NCBI RefSeq assembly: GCF_003697785.1
Contig: NZ_QOKZ01000012.1
Coordinates: 1-64,000, forward strand
DNA: 64,000 nucleotides
Source of the DNA: Paracoccus alkanivorans
GTDB taxonomy: Bacteria > Pseudomonadota > Alphaproteobacteria > Rhodobacterales > Rhodobacteraceae
Direction: 5' to 3'
The notes beneath the pieces are model-generated. The model was not told where the DNA came from, made no database searches, and saw nothing but the letters and a program-made list of their open reading frames with translations. Both the position numbers and the translations under genes were made by a program. This document shows positions 1-8,521 of the stretch, in pieces (within the stretch, counting starts at the first letter, position 1; every line of letters begins with the position of its first letter).

Positions 1-148
1 AAAACGTCTGGGCCAGAGCCTTATGGCGCGGGACTTCGACCGGCAGGTCGCGGAGATACAAATCCGCTGCGCCGTCATGAACCGTTACACAGCTCTCGGC
101 ACGCCCATGACAATGGCCGTAGGATAAATCTGTCCAAGAAAAGGGGAA
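1..148 (-). other. Open frame running off the left edge, possible transposase remnant
   Basis: On the minus strand a frame is open from the stop at 149-151 to the window edge. It has no ATG or GTG start and only a late TTG. The translation contains a Cys-x-His-rich stretch (GHCHGRAESC) followed by LYLRDLPVEV, loosely like the zinc-ribbon N-terminus of ISL3-type transposases. Too short to assign; it could be a decayed IS end or chance. Confidence 0.2.
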
Positions 149-206
149 CTATACCCAAAGCTCCTTTTGCGCAACAAAGCCAGGCAAGATGTGAACGGGG
201 ATCGAT

Positions 207-1216
207 ATGGCGGTAAAAAGTGTAACTTCTGTCGACGTGGCCCGTCACGCAGGTGTCAGCCAGTCCGCCGTGTCGCGTTACTTCACGCCGGGGGCTTCGG
301 TTTCGGCGAAGATGGCCGAAAAGATCCGCGTGGCGGCCGAGGAGCTGGGCTATCGCCCCAATGTCCTGGCGCGCTCCTGATTACCGGGAAAAGCCGGATC
401 ATCGGGCTGGTGGTCTATTATCTCGAAAACCAGTTCTATCCCGAGGCGGTCGAGAAACTGTCGGTGGCGCTGCAGGAAAGCGGCTACCACGTGCTGCTGT
501 TCATGGCCTCGCATACCATCGGCGATGTCGAGCCGGTGATGCAGGAAATCCTCGACTACCGGGTGGACGGGATCATCATGGTCTCGGTGTCGATCTCGTC
601 GGTGCTGGCGCAGCGCTGTGCCGAGATGTCGATCCCGGTGCTGCTGTTCAACCGGGACCAGCCCGATCTCGACCTGCTCGCCGTCACCACTGATAACACC
701 CGCGGGGGCAGTCTTGCCGCGCAGGTGCTGCTCGAAGGCAAGCCCAAGCGGATCGGCCATCTGGCGGGCTTCGAGGGCGCCTCGACGCAAATCGAGCGCG
801 AGGCGGGTTTCCTGCGCAGGCTGGAGGCCGAGGGCTACAGTCTGCATGCCCGCGCGGTCGGCAATTTCCATTATGCCGAGGCGGCCGAGGCGACGCATGA
901 GCTGCTCGACCGCCCCGATCCGCCGGATGCGCTATTCGTGACCGACGATCACATGGCCTTCGCCGCGATGGACGTGATTCGCCACGAATTCCGCCTGCGC
1001 ATCCCCGAGGATGTGACGGTGATCGGTTTCGATGATGTGCCGCAGGCGGCCTGGCCCAGCTTCAACCTGACCACCATGCGCCAGCATGTGAACCAGATGG
1101 TGTCCAAGGCCGTGACCGAACTGGTCACCGCCATCGAGGAACCCGGCACGCCACTGCCGGTGAAACTGCGCATTCCTCCAACCCTTATCCGGCGCGGCAC
1201 GACGCATCCGGTCTGA
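207..1216 (+). pseudogene. LacI-family transcriptional regulator, broken by a one-base frameshift
   Basis: The ATG at 207 (GGGG at 197-200 as RBS) opens a frame with a classic LacI helix-turn-helix (SVDVARHAGVSQSAVSRYF). It ends in TGA at 378-380 after NVLARS. The rest of the protein (LITGKSRIIGLVV to RRGTTHPV) continues in the next frame. Adding one C to the CC at 376-377 restores ARS-LITGKS and a 336-aa LacI/GalR protein with a complete periplasmic-binding-protein-like sensor domain. It is a clear paralogue of the intact LacI gene at 3590-4573 (shared FYP, GYIAG/GHLAG, VIGFDD patterns), and the two flank the dehydrogenase pair, so it probably once regulated that locus. Either a recent loss or a sequencing error. 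The long frame starting at 167 is an artefact of the shift. Confidence 0.8.
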
Positions 1217-1245
1217 GGAACAGTCGCCGCCTGCATTCCTGCGCC

Positions 1246-1330
1246 TGGCCCTTCTTCTTCATGCAAATATCCCGGGGTCGCCGGCCGGTCGCGCCACTGG
1301 TTCGAGAACCAGCCGGCGACGGGCAGAGCC
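1246..1330. repeat. Dispersed 3'-end repeat, copy 1
   Basis: The stretch from TTCTTCATGCAAATATCCCG onward matches the reverse complement of about 54505-54585 along most of its length, including the blocks GGTTCGA and GGCGACGGGCA. A weaker relative is at 22606-22680. It sits just past the 3' ends of two converging genes (LacI and SDR). It contains a hairpin (CTGGTTC/GAACCAG). Function unknown; the position suggests a role at transcript ends. Confidence 0.6.
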
Positions 1331-1367
1331 CCAGCCATCGCGGGACGCAACCAAGACGCGCCCCGTC

Positions 1368-2123
1368 TCAATCCGCGGTCCAGCCGCCATCCAGCATCAG
1401 CGCCGAACCGGTCATCAATGCCGAGGCGTCCGAGGCAAGGAAGACCGCCGCCCCGGCGATATCCTCGATCTGCCCGATCCGGCCCAGCTTGATCTTCTTT
1501 AGCACCTCTTCGCGGAAGCCCGGTTTTTCCAGGAAGGGCCGGGTCATGGGCGTTTCGATAAAGGTCGGGCAAATCGTGTTCACGCGGATCCGCTGTGGCC
1601 CCAGCTCGACTGCCAGCGCCTTGGTGAAACCCTCTATGGCCCATTTCGAGGCACAATACAGCGTCCGGTTCGCCGCGCCGACATGACCCATCTGCGAGGA
1701 CATGTTGATGATCGAGCCGCCGCGCCCGGCCTTGGCCATCCCACGTGCCACCGCCTGCGCGGCAAAAACCGCCGCGCGAAGGTTCAGCCCGATGACCGCG
1801 TCGAAATCCTCTTCGCTGACTTCCGCCAGTGGCTTGGGCCGGTTGGTCCCTGCATTGTTGACGAAGATGTCGAAGGCCGGTCGCGCGGCCAGTGCATCGG
1901 CAAATCCGCGCGTGTCGGTGACGTCCAGCGTCAGCGTTTCGGCTCGGCCCCCGCCCTTGGAGATGGTTTCGGCAACCGCCGCAATCTCGCCGCCCGAACG
2001 GGCGCAGAGCGTGACCTCGGCCCCTGCCGATGCCAGCGCTTCGGCCACGCCGCGCCCGATGCCGCGCCCGGCGCCGGTGACAAGTGCCCGCTTGCCGGTC
2101 AGGTCGAAACTGGCCGCGATCAT
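1368..2123 (-). CDS. Short-chain dehydrogenase/reductase (SDR)
   Basis: 251-aa classical SDR, an NAD(P)-dependent alcohol/ketone oxidoreductase. Visible motifs: cofactor loop TGAGRGIG (residues 16-23), NNAG (89-92), catalytic Ser at 142/143 (INMSS), and YCASK with Tyr156 and Lys160. The C-terminus has the usual MTGSALMLDGG. The ATG at 2123 overlaps the stop of the upstream HisD-like gene as ATGA, so the two are translationally coupled and probably act on one substrate in sequence. A HisD-like plus SDR pairing resembles the hpsN/hpsO dehydrogenases of dihydroxypropanesulfonate breakdown, but no sulfolyase is present here, so the substrate is left open. A longer frame upstream has no good RBS. 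Confidence 0.9.
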   Translation of the reverse strand: MIAASFDLTGKRALVTGAGRGIGRGVAEALASAGAEVTLCARSGGEIAAVAETISKGGGRAETLTLDVTDTRGFADALAARPAFDIFVNNAGTNRPKPLAEVSEEDFDAVIGLNLRAAVFAAQAVARGMAKAGRGGSIINMSSQMGHVGAANRTLYCASKWAIEGFTKALAVELGPQRIRVNTICPTFIETPMTRPFLEKPGFREEVLKKIKLGRIGQIEDIAGAAVFLASDASALMTGSALMLDGGWTAD

Positions 2124-3430
2124 TCCGCTGCCGTCCCATAGGCGATATTCGCGCCGCCATAGCGGCGAACCCGGATATTGGCCTGCTCGGCATGGCCGAC
2201 AAAACCTTCCAGCATGCAGAGCCGCGAACAATAGGTCCCGATCTCGGCGGCGGCCTCATCCGTGGTGATCTTCTGATAGCTGTGGGTTTTCAGGAACTTG
2301 CCGACCCATAGCCCGCCGGTATAACGCCCCGCCTTCTTGGTGGGCAGCGTATGGTTGGTGCCGATCACCTTGTCGCCATTGGCGACATTGGTGCGCGGGC
2401 CAAGGAACAACGCGCCATAGCAGGTCATGTTGTCCAGGAACCAGTCGTCACGATCGGTCATCACCTGCACATGCTCGGACGCGATGTCATTGGCGACGGC
2501 AAGCATCTCGTCATAGCTGTCGCACAGGATCACTTCGCCATAATCGCGCCAGCTCGCGGCGGCGGTCTCGGCGGTCGGCAGAATCGTCAGCAGCCGCTCA
2601 ACCTCGGACATCGTGTCCTCGGCCAGCTTGCGCGAATTGGTCAGCAGCACGGCGGGGCTGTTATAGCCATGCTCGGCCTGACCCAGAAGATCGGTCGCGC
2701 AAAGCTCCGCATCCACCGTCTCGTCGGCGATCACCATGGTCTCGGTCGGGCCGGCGAACAGGTCGATGCCGACGCGGCCGTAAAGCTGCCGCTTGGCCTC
2801 GGCCACAAAGGCATTGCCGGGACCGACCAGCATGTGAACCGCGTTGATCGTCTCCGTGCCGATGGCCATCGCCCCGACCGCCTGGATCCCGCCAAGCACG
2901 TAGATCTCGTGCGCGCCGCCCAGATGCATGGCGGCGATGACGGCAGGATTGGGCTTTCCCTTGAAAGGCGGGGTGCAGGCGACGATGCGCGGCACGCCCG
3001 CCACGCTGGCCGTCGCCACCGACATATGCGCCGAGGCCACCATCGGGAACTTGCCGCCCGGAATGTAGCAGCCGACCGACTGGACCGGGATGTTCTTGTG
3101 GCCAAGGATCACGCCGGGGCGGGTCTCGACCTCGATATCCAGCATGGAATCGCGCTGCGCCTGCGCGAAGATCCGCACCTGCTCTTGCGCGAACTTGATA
3201 TCTTCCAGCTCGCGCGGCGAGAGCTGCGCGATCAACTCGTCGATCTGATCTTGCGTCAGGCGAAAGCTTTCGGGCGCATAGCCGTCGAATTTCTCGCTGA
3301 GTTCGCGGATGGCTGCATCGCCGCGCGTTTCGATATCCTGTAGCGTTGCCTCTACGACAGAGCGGGTCCTGGCGTCGTCCCGGTTTCTGTCTTCCTCGGA
3401 TTTGCCGCGTTTCAGATAGGTGATGGTCAT
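2120..3430 (-). CDS. HisD/HpsN-family zinc-dependent polyol dehydrogenase
   Basis: 436 aa, the normal length of histidinol dehydrogenases. Family motifs are clear: CYIPGG, VGPGNAFVAEAKRQL, AGPTE, the zinc-ligand region LLGQAEHG, SEHVQV and GTNHTLPT. The enzyme would oxidise an alcohol to a carboxylate with two NAD+. Its setting (SDR partner, two LacI regulators, no his genes) argues against histidine synthesis and for a catabolic paralogue such as sulfopropanediol 3-dehydrogenase (HpsN) or another polyol dehydrogenase. The start at 3430 is chosen because GGAGGGA lies about 8 bases upstream; an in-frame ATG at 3475 would add 15 residues. Transcribed divergently from the LacI gene at 3590. Confidence 0.85.
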   Translation of the reverse strand: MTITYLKRGKSEEDRNRDDARTRSVVEATLQDIETRGDAAIRELSEKFDGYAPESFRLTQDQIDELIAQLSPRELEDIKFAQEQVRIFAQAQRDSMLDIEVETRPGVILGHKNIPVQSVGCYIPGGKFPMVASAHMSVATASVAGVPRIVACTPPFKGKPNPAVIAAMHLGGAHEIYVLGGIQAVGAMAIGTETINAVHMLVGPGNAFVAEAKRQLYGRVGIDLFAGPTETMVIADETVDAELCATDLLGQAEHGYNSPAVLLTNSRKLAEDTMSEVERLLTILPTAETAAASWRDYGEVILCDSYDEMLAVANDIASEHVQVMTDRDDWFLDNMTCYGALFLGPRTNVANGDKVIGTNHTLPTKKAGRYTGGLWVGKFLKTHSYQKITTDEAAAEIGTYCSRLCMLEGFVGHAEQANIRVRRYGGANIAYGTAAE

Positions 3431-3501
3431 TGAGGATCCCTCCAGATGTTGTTCGAGGGATTCCTGAATCGTCATACCGAGGCAATGCCGTTGGCTCGTA
3501 T

Positions 3502-3516
3502 ATGAAAATATTTCAT
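3502..3516. promoter_or_regulatory. Palindrome between the dehydrogenase operon and the LacI gene
   Basis: Perfect 6-bp inverted repeat ATGAAA-ATA-TTTCAT in the divergent intergenic region. The arms resemble those of the RpiR-region palindrome at 5770-5789, but the spacing is shorter. A second AT-rich symmetric block, GAAAAATTTTC, lies at 3569-3579, close to the LacI start. These are candidate operators for LacI or RpiR; no footprint data are available. Confidence 0.4.
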
Positions 3517-3589
3517 TGCAAATTTGCGCCAATGCGGGTTGCATGACATCGATGCGATTTCCTGAGATGAAAAATTTTCGAGACATGCC

Positions 3590-4573
3590 GTGGCAAAGGT
3601 GACTGCAAGGACGGTTGCGGAGCGGGCAGGGGTTTCGCTGGCGGCGGTCTCGCGGGCGTTTCAACCCGACAGTCCGCTGGCGGAGGACAAGAGGACGCGT
3701 ATTCTGCGGATCGCTGAGCAATTGGGATACAAGACCCCGTCAGGCCGTAGTTTCAGCCGCGTTTCCAGTGGGACGATCAGTCTTGTTGCGGGCGATCTGT
3801 CCAATCCCTTCTACCCGGTGGTCCTGGAGGAGTTGTCGCTGCGGCTGCACGAGGAGGGGCGCAGGCTGGTTCTGCATGCCGTCCCGGCGGGCGCCTCGGT
3901 CGATCTGGTCATGCAGCAGGTATCGGGTTACCGTTCCGATGCGGCCATTGTTGCTTCGGCGACGATGTCTTCGCAACTGGCCAGGGAATGCCGCAAACAG
4001 AACCTGCCGGTGATCCTGTTCAACCGCGTCCAGCCTGATCTGCAGATGAATGCCGTGACATGTGACAACTACCGGGGCGGGCAGATGGTGGCCGAGCGCC
4101 TCATGTCTCGCGGGTGCCGGCGTATCGGGTATATTGCCGGATTGCGGAATACCTCGACCCATCTCGAGCGCGCTCGTGGTTTTCTGGACGAGTTGGAACG
4201 GCATGGATTGCGGCCGTTCTGCGAGGCCGAGGGGAATTTCTCCTACAGCCATGCGCGGGATGCGGTTCTGCCCCTGCTACGAGCCGCGGCCTTGCCTGAC
4301 GCGCTGTTCTGCGAAAACGATATCATGGCGCTTGCTGCCATGGATGTCGCGCGAATGATCGGGCTGCGGGTGCCCGAGGATCTCGCGATCATCGGCTTTG
4401 ACGATATCCCGCTCGCGGGTTGGGAGGCATATCGATTGACAACGGTCCGTCAGCCGATGCGGCAGATGGTCGCCGAGGTGTTGCAGTTGATCGACATGAT
4501 AAAAGCGGGGCAGGGGACAAATGGCACGATCAGGGTTCTTCCGGTCCGCCTGATTGAACGCGACAGCGCCTGA
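3590..4573 (+). CDS. LacI-family transcriptional regulator
   Basis: 327 aa starting at GTG 3590. The N-terminal helix-turn-helix (TARTVAERAGVSLAAVSRAF, about residues 5-24) is followed by the hinge and a type-1 periplasmic-binding-protein-like effector domain (ISLVAGDLSNPFYP; IIGFDDIPLAGWEAY near the end). It is divergent from the HisD-like/SDR operon and probably represses it and itself, releasing DNA on binding a sugar-like or polyol effector. It is an intact paralogue of the frameshifted regulator at 207-1216. The RBS is weak; the ATG at 3585 is out of frame, which supports GTG as the start. Confidence 0.88.
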   Translation: MAKVTARTVAERAGVSLAAVSRAFQPDSPLAEDKRTRILRIAEQLGYKTPSGRSFSRVSSGTISLVAGDLSNPFYPVVLEELSLRLHEEGRRLVLHAVPAGASVDLVMQQVSGYRSDAAIVASATMSSQLARECRKQNLPVILFNRVQPDLQMNAVTCDNYRGGQMVAERLMSRGCRRIGYIAGLRNTSTHLERARGFLDELERHGLRPFCEAEGNFSYSHARDAVLPLLRAAALPDALFCENDIMALAAMDVARMIGLRVPEDLAIIGFDDIPLAGWEAYRLTTVRQPMRQMVAEVLQLIDMIKAGQGTNGTIRVLPVRLIERDSA

Positions 4574-4629
4574 CCGGCAACCCAAATCGGGGTATCAGCG
4601 TATCATTACAGGACTTCCAGTCCGTTGTG

Positions 4630-4818
4630 TGTGAATAAGCACCGAAGTTGAGCCCTATCATCGTCGACATTTAACACTTTGATATCGCATAATAATAATC
4701 ACGGAAGGTGGAGTCCAAATCGGCGCGGATTGATACCCCACATGATCGTAAATTCCAGAGGTTGTTTCAATTGGTTATTCCGTCTGTGGATGGGGTTCAA
4801 CTTCGGTGCTTGTTCACA
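4630..4818. mobile_element. MITE-like 189-bp element with 30-bp terminal inverted repeats
   Basis: The left end (4630-4659) and the reverse complement of the right end (4789-4818) agree at 27 of 30 bases; the core shared block is AAGCACCGAAGTTGA. The ends are outward-facing TGTGAAYAAGC. The 129-bp interior is AT-richer than its surroundings and carries no convincing gene. It fits a non-autonomous insertion (MITE) mobilised by a transposase from elsewhere. It lies between the LacI 3' end and the RpiR 3' end. I see no clean target-site duplication. Confidence 0.65.
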
Positions 4819-4846
4819 GATTAAGTCCTCATTTCGGCAGTGAGTG

Positions 4847-5719
4847 TCACCCATTTCCTTTTCCGGGCGGGCTATGCCGTGCATCCAATGTGCGATGCAG
4901 GGCAATGCCTTCGGTGCGCCGGTTGGCAACGGCGGCAATAAGCCCTTCGGCAATGGCGACTGCCGCAGTGATGGAGTTGGGAAGCAGCCGCCGATTGGCA
5001 TGGGCATAGAAAATCTCGTCGGCCCATTCGGTCAGCGGGCTGGTCGGATGATCGGTGATGCAGACAACCGAAGATCCGTTCTTGCGGGCGACCTGCGTGA
5101 TCTCCAGGGTTTCGGCGGCGTAATGCGGAAAGGAGCAGGTGATGACCAGGTCTTTCGAAGTGCTGTGCAGCACACGGCGGATCCCGGCATTGCCGTTGCC
5201 CATCGGACCGATATTGGTGGCGTTGCCGCGGCAATAGGGCTCCAGACCGTGCATCAGCACCCCGATCGCATATTGGCTTAGCCCGGCGCCGAAGGCGAAG
5301 ACACGTTCCGAGTTCAGGATCAGATCGACGGTGTGACGGCAGGTGTCTTCATGCAGGCCGGCGCTGGTCGTTTGCAAATTGGCCAGATCCTGCTCGATCC
5401 CATTCCGGACAAGGTCGAAATGGGATGCGTCGGCATCGACTTCCTGACTGAGCCTGTTCGCATGTGACAGGTTGTTGCGAATCCCGTTGATCTGCGCTTC
5501 CCGGAATTCCGCGAAACTGTCAAAGCCGATGGCGCGCGCGAAACGGGTCGCCGTCGCGGTGGAGACATTGCATTTGGCGGCAAGTTCGACATTGGTCATC
5601 GTTGCGGCTTCGGTTGGGTTTTTGATAATGAAATCAGATATCTGCCGATGCCCTGCGCTAAGCCTGGAATAAGCTTTGGACACTCTCTGAGCCACGTCCG
5701 AATAGAAGTCCTTGCCCAT
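4847..5719 (-). CDS. RpiR/MurR-family transcriptional regulator
   Basis: 290 aa. The N-terminal RpiR-type helix-turn-helix spans about residues 20-75 (SAGHRQISDFIIKNP, then VELAAKCNVSTATATRFARA). A SIS (sugar isomerase-like) domain follows (RVFAFGAGLSQYA; later SSVVCITDHPTSPL). Such proteins sense phosphosugars or related ligands. Start 5719 has GGGAGAAG upstream; an ATG at 5752 in the same frame would add 11 residues. It is divergent from the dipeptide-type ABC operon, with a perfect palindrome in the shared promoter region, so it is the likely local regulator. Its stop lies only 28 bases from the MITE-like element. Confidence 0.88.
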   Translation of the reverse strand: MGKDFYSDVAQRVSKAYSRLSAGHRQISDFIIKNPTEAATMTNVELAAKCNVSTATATRFARAIGFDSFAEFREAQINGIRNNLSHANRLSQEVDADASHFDLVRNGIEQDLANLQTTSAGLHEDTCRHTVDLILNSERVFAFGAGLSQYAIGVLMHGLEPYCRGNATNIGPMGNGNAGIRRVLHSTSKDLVITCSFPHYAAETLEITQVARKNGSSVVCITDHPTSPLTEWADEIFYAHANRRLLPNSITAAVAIAEGLIAAVANRRTEGIALHRTLDARHSPPGKGNG

Positions 5720-5769
5720 TTTCCAATCTTCTCCCTTGACTGATTGCCGCATTTCATGGCTTTCATGTT

Positions 5770-5789
5770 TATGAAATTATTATTTCATA
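5770..5789. promoter_or_regulatory. Perfect palindromic operator between rpiR and the ABC operon
   Basis: TATGAAAT (5770-5777), spacer TATT, ATTTCATA (5782-5789): 8-bp perfect arms, centred between the divergent starts at 5719 and 5846. Twofold-symmetric sites with GAAAT-type arms suit RpiR-family dimers. Inferred to be the RpiR operator controlling both directions. Confidence 0.6.
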
Positions 5790-5845
5790 CCAAGAGAACG
5801 GATGCCAGTAAGGACACCCGCATTCCAGCAAGGAGGATGAACGTA

Positions 5846-7462
5846 TTGAAAACGCATCTCAAGCTTTATGCCCCCGTTGTGGCTGCACTGACGGCGGCGC
5901 CTGCCATGGCCGAAGACCTGACGATTGGCCTGGCATCAGAACCGACTGCGGTGGATCCGCATTATCACGATCTGTCGCCGAACAATGCCGTCGGGCTGCA
6001 TATCTTCTCGGCACTTGGACGCCTGGATGCCGAGCAGGAAGTGCATCCCGACCTTGCCACATCATGGGAAACCGAGGACGACAATACCTGGGTTTTCAAG
6101 CTGCGCGAGGGCGTCACCTTTTCGGACGGGTCGGAATTCAACGCCGATGACGTTGTCTTCACCTTCTGCCGAGTCATGAACAACGAAAGCAGTATTTCGG
6201 GAACCGCGACGACAGAGGTGACGAATTTCGCCTCGGTCGAGGCTCCGGATCCCTATACCGTCCGCATCAAGACCAAAAAGGTCGAGCCGCTGCTGCCGGA
6301 ACTCCTGTCGCAAATCATGGTGCTGAGCGACGGGATCGCCGAGCATGGTGAACTGTCCTTTGACCTTGAAAACGATTGCGGCGTGACCGGTGCATGGCCC
6401 TCGGTCGATGATTTCAACAATGGAAAGGCGGCCATCGGCACAGGTCCCTATGTGCTGGAGGAATTTACGAAAGGCAGCAGCATTACACTGACCCGGAACG
6501 AGAATTTTCACGGCGAGACGCCGGAATGGGACAAGGTGACGTTCAAGCCGGTGCCAAGCTCCGGACCGCGCCTGGCCGGGCTGCTGTCCGGGGATTACGA
6601 TCTGATCGAGAATCCGGCCGCACGCGATATCGAACAGATCGAAAATAACGAAGGTCTGGAATATACCGCCGCACCGTCGAACCGGGTGATTTTCCTGCAG
6701 ATGGATACCGGCCGGGACGACAGCCCGTTCATCGAGGCCGCGGACGGCTCGAACCCTTTCCAGGACGAGCGGGTGCGCCGCGCCATTTCGATGGCGATCG
6801 ACCGTCAGGCCATCGTTGACCGGATCATGGACGGTTTTGCGGAACCGGCCTATCAATTCGTACCCGGCACTATGTTCGGAGCGCTCGAAAACCCCGAACC
6901 GATCCCCTACGATCCCGAAGGTGCCAAGGCTCTGCTGGCCGAAGCCGGTTATCCCGACGGGTTCAAGGTGACATTCCATGCCACCAATGACCGCTATATC
7001 AACGATTCCCAGGTGGCTCAGGCGATTGCGCAATTCCTGACCCGCATCGGCATCGAAACCGAGCTGGACGCGATGACCCGCTCGATCTTCTTCACGCGCC
7101 GCAGTAACCGCGAGTTCAGTTTCTCGATGGGTGGCTGGGGATCGAGCGAAGGCGGCGCGGCATCCTTCCTGCGCCAGTATGTCACCACCGGGAACGAAGA
7201 ACTGGGTGTCGGGGCATCGAATTACGGTGGCTGGTCCGATCCCGAATTCGACGCCGTTCTGCTGGAAGCGATCACCACCATCGACAACGAGAAACGGGCC
7301 GGGCTTCTGCAGCAGGCCGTCAAGCTGGCGATGGACAAGCAAGGATTCATTCCGATCCATTTCGAAAGCTCGATCTGGGGTTATCGCAAGGGGCTGCATT
7401 ACGAGGGGCGCAAGGACCAGTATACGCTGGCCTACGAGATTACCTCGGACAACGGCCAGTAA
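5846..7462 (+). CDS. ABC transporter substrate-binding protein, family 5 (peptide/oligopeptide type)
   Basis: About 538 aa, periplasmic. The signal peptide is LKTHLKLYAPVVAALTAAPA ending in AMA before ED. The mature part has the family-5 pattern (DLTIGLASEPTAVDPHYHD; GTGPYVLEEFTKGSSITLTR; RVRRAISMAIDRQAIV). It delivers peptide or opine-like solutes to the permeases encoded downstream. Start: AGGAGG at 5831-5836 touches the ATG at 5837 with no spacing, but is 9 bases from the in-frame TTG at 5846, which also gives a cleaner signal peptide. TTG is therefore preferred; ATG 5837 is the alternative and adds three residues. First gene of a five-gene transporter operon. Confidence 0.92.
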   Translation: MKTHLKLYAPVVAALTAAPAMAEDLTIGLASEPTAVDPHYHDLSPNNAVGLHIFSALGRLDAEQEVHPDLATSWETEDDNTWVFKLREGVTFSDGSEFNADDVVFTFCRVMNNESSISGTATTEVTNFASVEAPDPYTVRIKTKKVEPLLPELLSQIMVLSDGIAEHGELSFDLENDCGVTGAWPSVDDFNNGKAAIGTGPYVLEEFTKGSSITLTRNENFHGETPEWDKVTFKPVPSSGPRLAGLLSGDYDLIENPAARDIEQIENNEGLEYTAAPSNRVIFLQMDTGRDDSPFIEAADGSNPFQDERVRRAISMAIDRQAIVDRIMDGFAEPAYQFVPGTMFGALENPEPIPYDPEGAKALLAEAGYPDGFKVTFHATNDRYINDSQVAQAIAQFLTRIGIETELDAMTRSIFFTRRSNREFSFSMGGWGSSEGGAASFLRQYVTTGNEELGVGASNYGGWSDPEFDAVLLEAITTIDNEKRAGLLQQAVKLAMDKQGFIPIHFESSIWGYRKGLHYEGRKDQYTLAYEITSDNGQ

Positions 7463-7494
7463 CGTTCGTCAGGCATCCGCCACTTCTAACTGAT

Positions 7495-7519
7495 TTCCGG
7501 CGCGGTCATTGCGCCGGAA
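7495..7519 (+). terminator. Intercistronic hairpin after the substrate-binding protein gene
   Basis: TTCCGGCGC and GCGCCGGAA form a perfect 9-bp stem with a 7-base loop in the 81-bp gap between the binding protein and the first permease. There is no T-run. Hairpins at this place usually stabilise the upstream message or partly terminate, so that more binding protein than permease is made. Confidence 0.55.
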
Positions 7520-7543
7520 CCTCCCGGATCGGGGAATGGATCG

Positions 7544-8521
7544 ATGCTTCTCTATATCATGCAACGGCTCATGCAGAGTATCGGTGTGCTGCTCGCAGTT
7601 TCGGTCGCCGTTTTTCTGGCGGTCTATGCGGTCGGCAACCCGGTCGATCTGCTGATCAGTCCCGAGGCGACGCAGGCCGAGCGCCAGCAGATGATCGCGC
7701 GGCTTGGGCTGGACCAGCCGGTCTGGTCCCAATATCTGACCTTTCTTTGGAATGCGCTGCATGGCGATCTGGGGACGTCCTTCGTGCATGGACAGCCCGC
7801 GCTCAGCCTGATCGTGTCGCGCATGCCCGCCACATTCGAACTGGTTGTCTGTGCGCTTCTGCTGGCCAGCCTGATCGGGATCCCCATCGGTCTATGGGTC
7901 GGGTTGAATGACGGCAGCTTCGGTTCGCGGGCGGTCATGACCGGCTCGATCCTGGGGTATTCGATACCAAGCTTCTGGAAAGGTATGGTGCTGATCCTCG
8001 TGCTTGCGGTCTGGCTGAACTGGCTGCCCGCCTCGGGGCGTGGCGAGACGGTCCCGGTTCTGGGTATCCCGCTCAGCTTCCTGACGCTGGACGGGTTGCG
8101 TCACCTGACGATGCCGGTGATCAATCTGGCTATTCCGAATATCGCCCTGATGATCCGCCTGACAGCCGCCGGAGCGTCCGAGGCCGTGCATCAGGATTAT
8201 GTCAAATTCGCTCGCGCCAAGGGCGTGCGCAATCAGCGGATCGTCCGTCGGCATATCCTTCGCAACATCCTGATCCCCATCGTGACCGTTCTGGGGGTCG
8301 AGTTCGGCTCGCTTATCGCCTTCTCGACCATTACCGAGACGGTCTTTGCATGGCCGGGCATGGGCAAGCTGCTGATCACCTCGATCTACCAACTCGACCG
8401 GCCCGTGGTGGTGGCCTATGTGCTGCTGGTCACTTTCATCTTCGTGATGGTGAACCTGCTGGTCGATTTCACCTATGCCGCGCTCGATCCCCGCGTGAAA
8501 CTGACCGAGAGGATGTCATGA
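7544..8521 (+). CDS. ABC transporter permease, DppB type
   Basis: 325-aa inner-membrane permease with about six membrane segments. The N-terminus (LLYIMQRLMQSIGVLLAVSV) and the early NPVDLLISPEATQAER segment are typical of DppB/OppB proteins. The EAA loop that contacts the ATPase is near the C-terminal third (DYVKFARAKGVRNQRIVRRH). It pairs with the DppC-type permease next door, whose ATG overlaps this stop as ATGA. Confidence 0.93.
   Translation: MLLYIMQRLMQSIGVLLAVSVAVFLAVYAVGNPVDLLISPEATQAERQQMIARLGLDQPVWSQYLTFLWNALHGDLGTSFVHGQPALSLIVSRMPATFELVVCALLLASLIGIPIGLWVGLNDGSFGSRAVMTGSILGYSIPSFWKGMVLILVLAVWLNWLPASGRGETVPVLGIPLSFLTLDGLRHLTMPVINLAIPNIALMIRLTAAGASEAVHQDYVKFARAKGVRNQRIVRRHILRNILIPIVTVLGVEFGSLIAFSTITETVFAWPGMGKLLITSIYQLDRPVVVAYVLLVTFIFVMVNLLVDFTYAALDPRVKLTERMS

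Noticed and set aside
167..1216. LacI-like gene starting at 167
   Set aside because: The first about 70 codons of this frame are out-of-frame translation of the helix-turn-helix; the true start is 207 with a frameshift at about 377.
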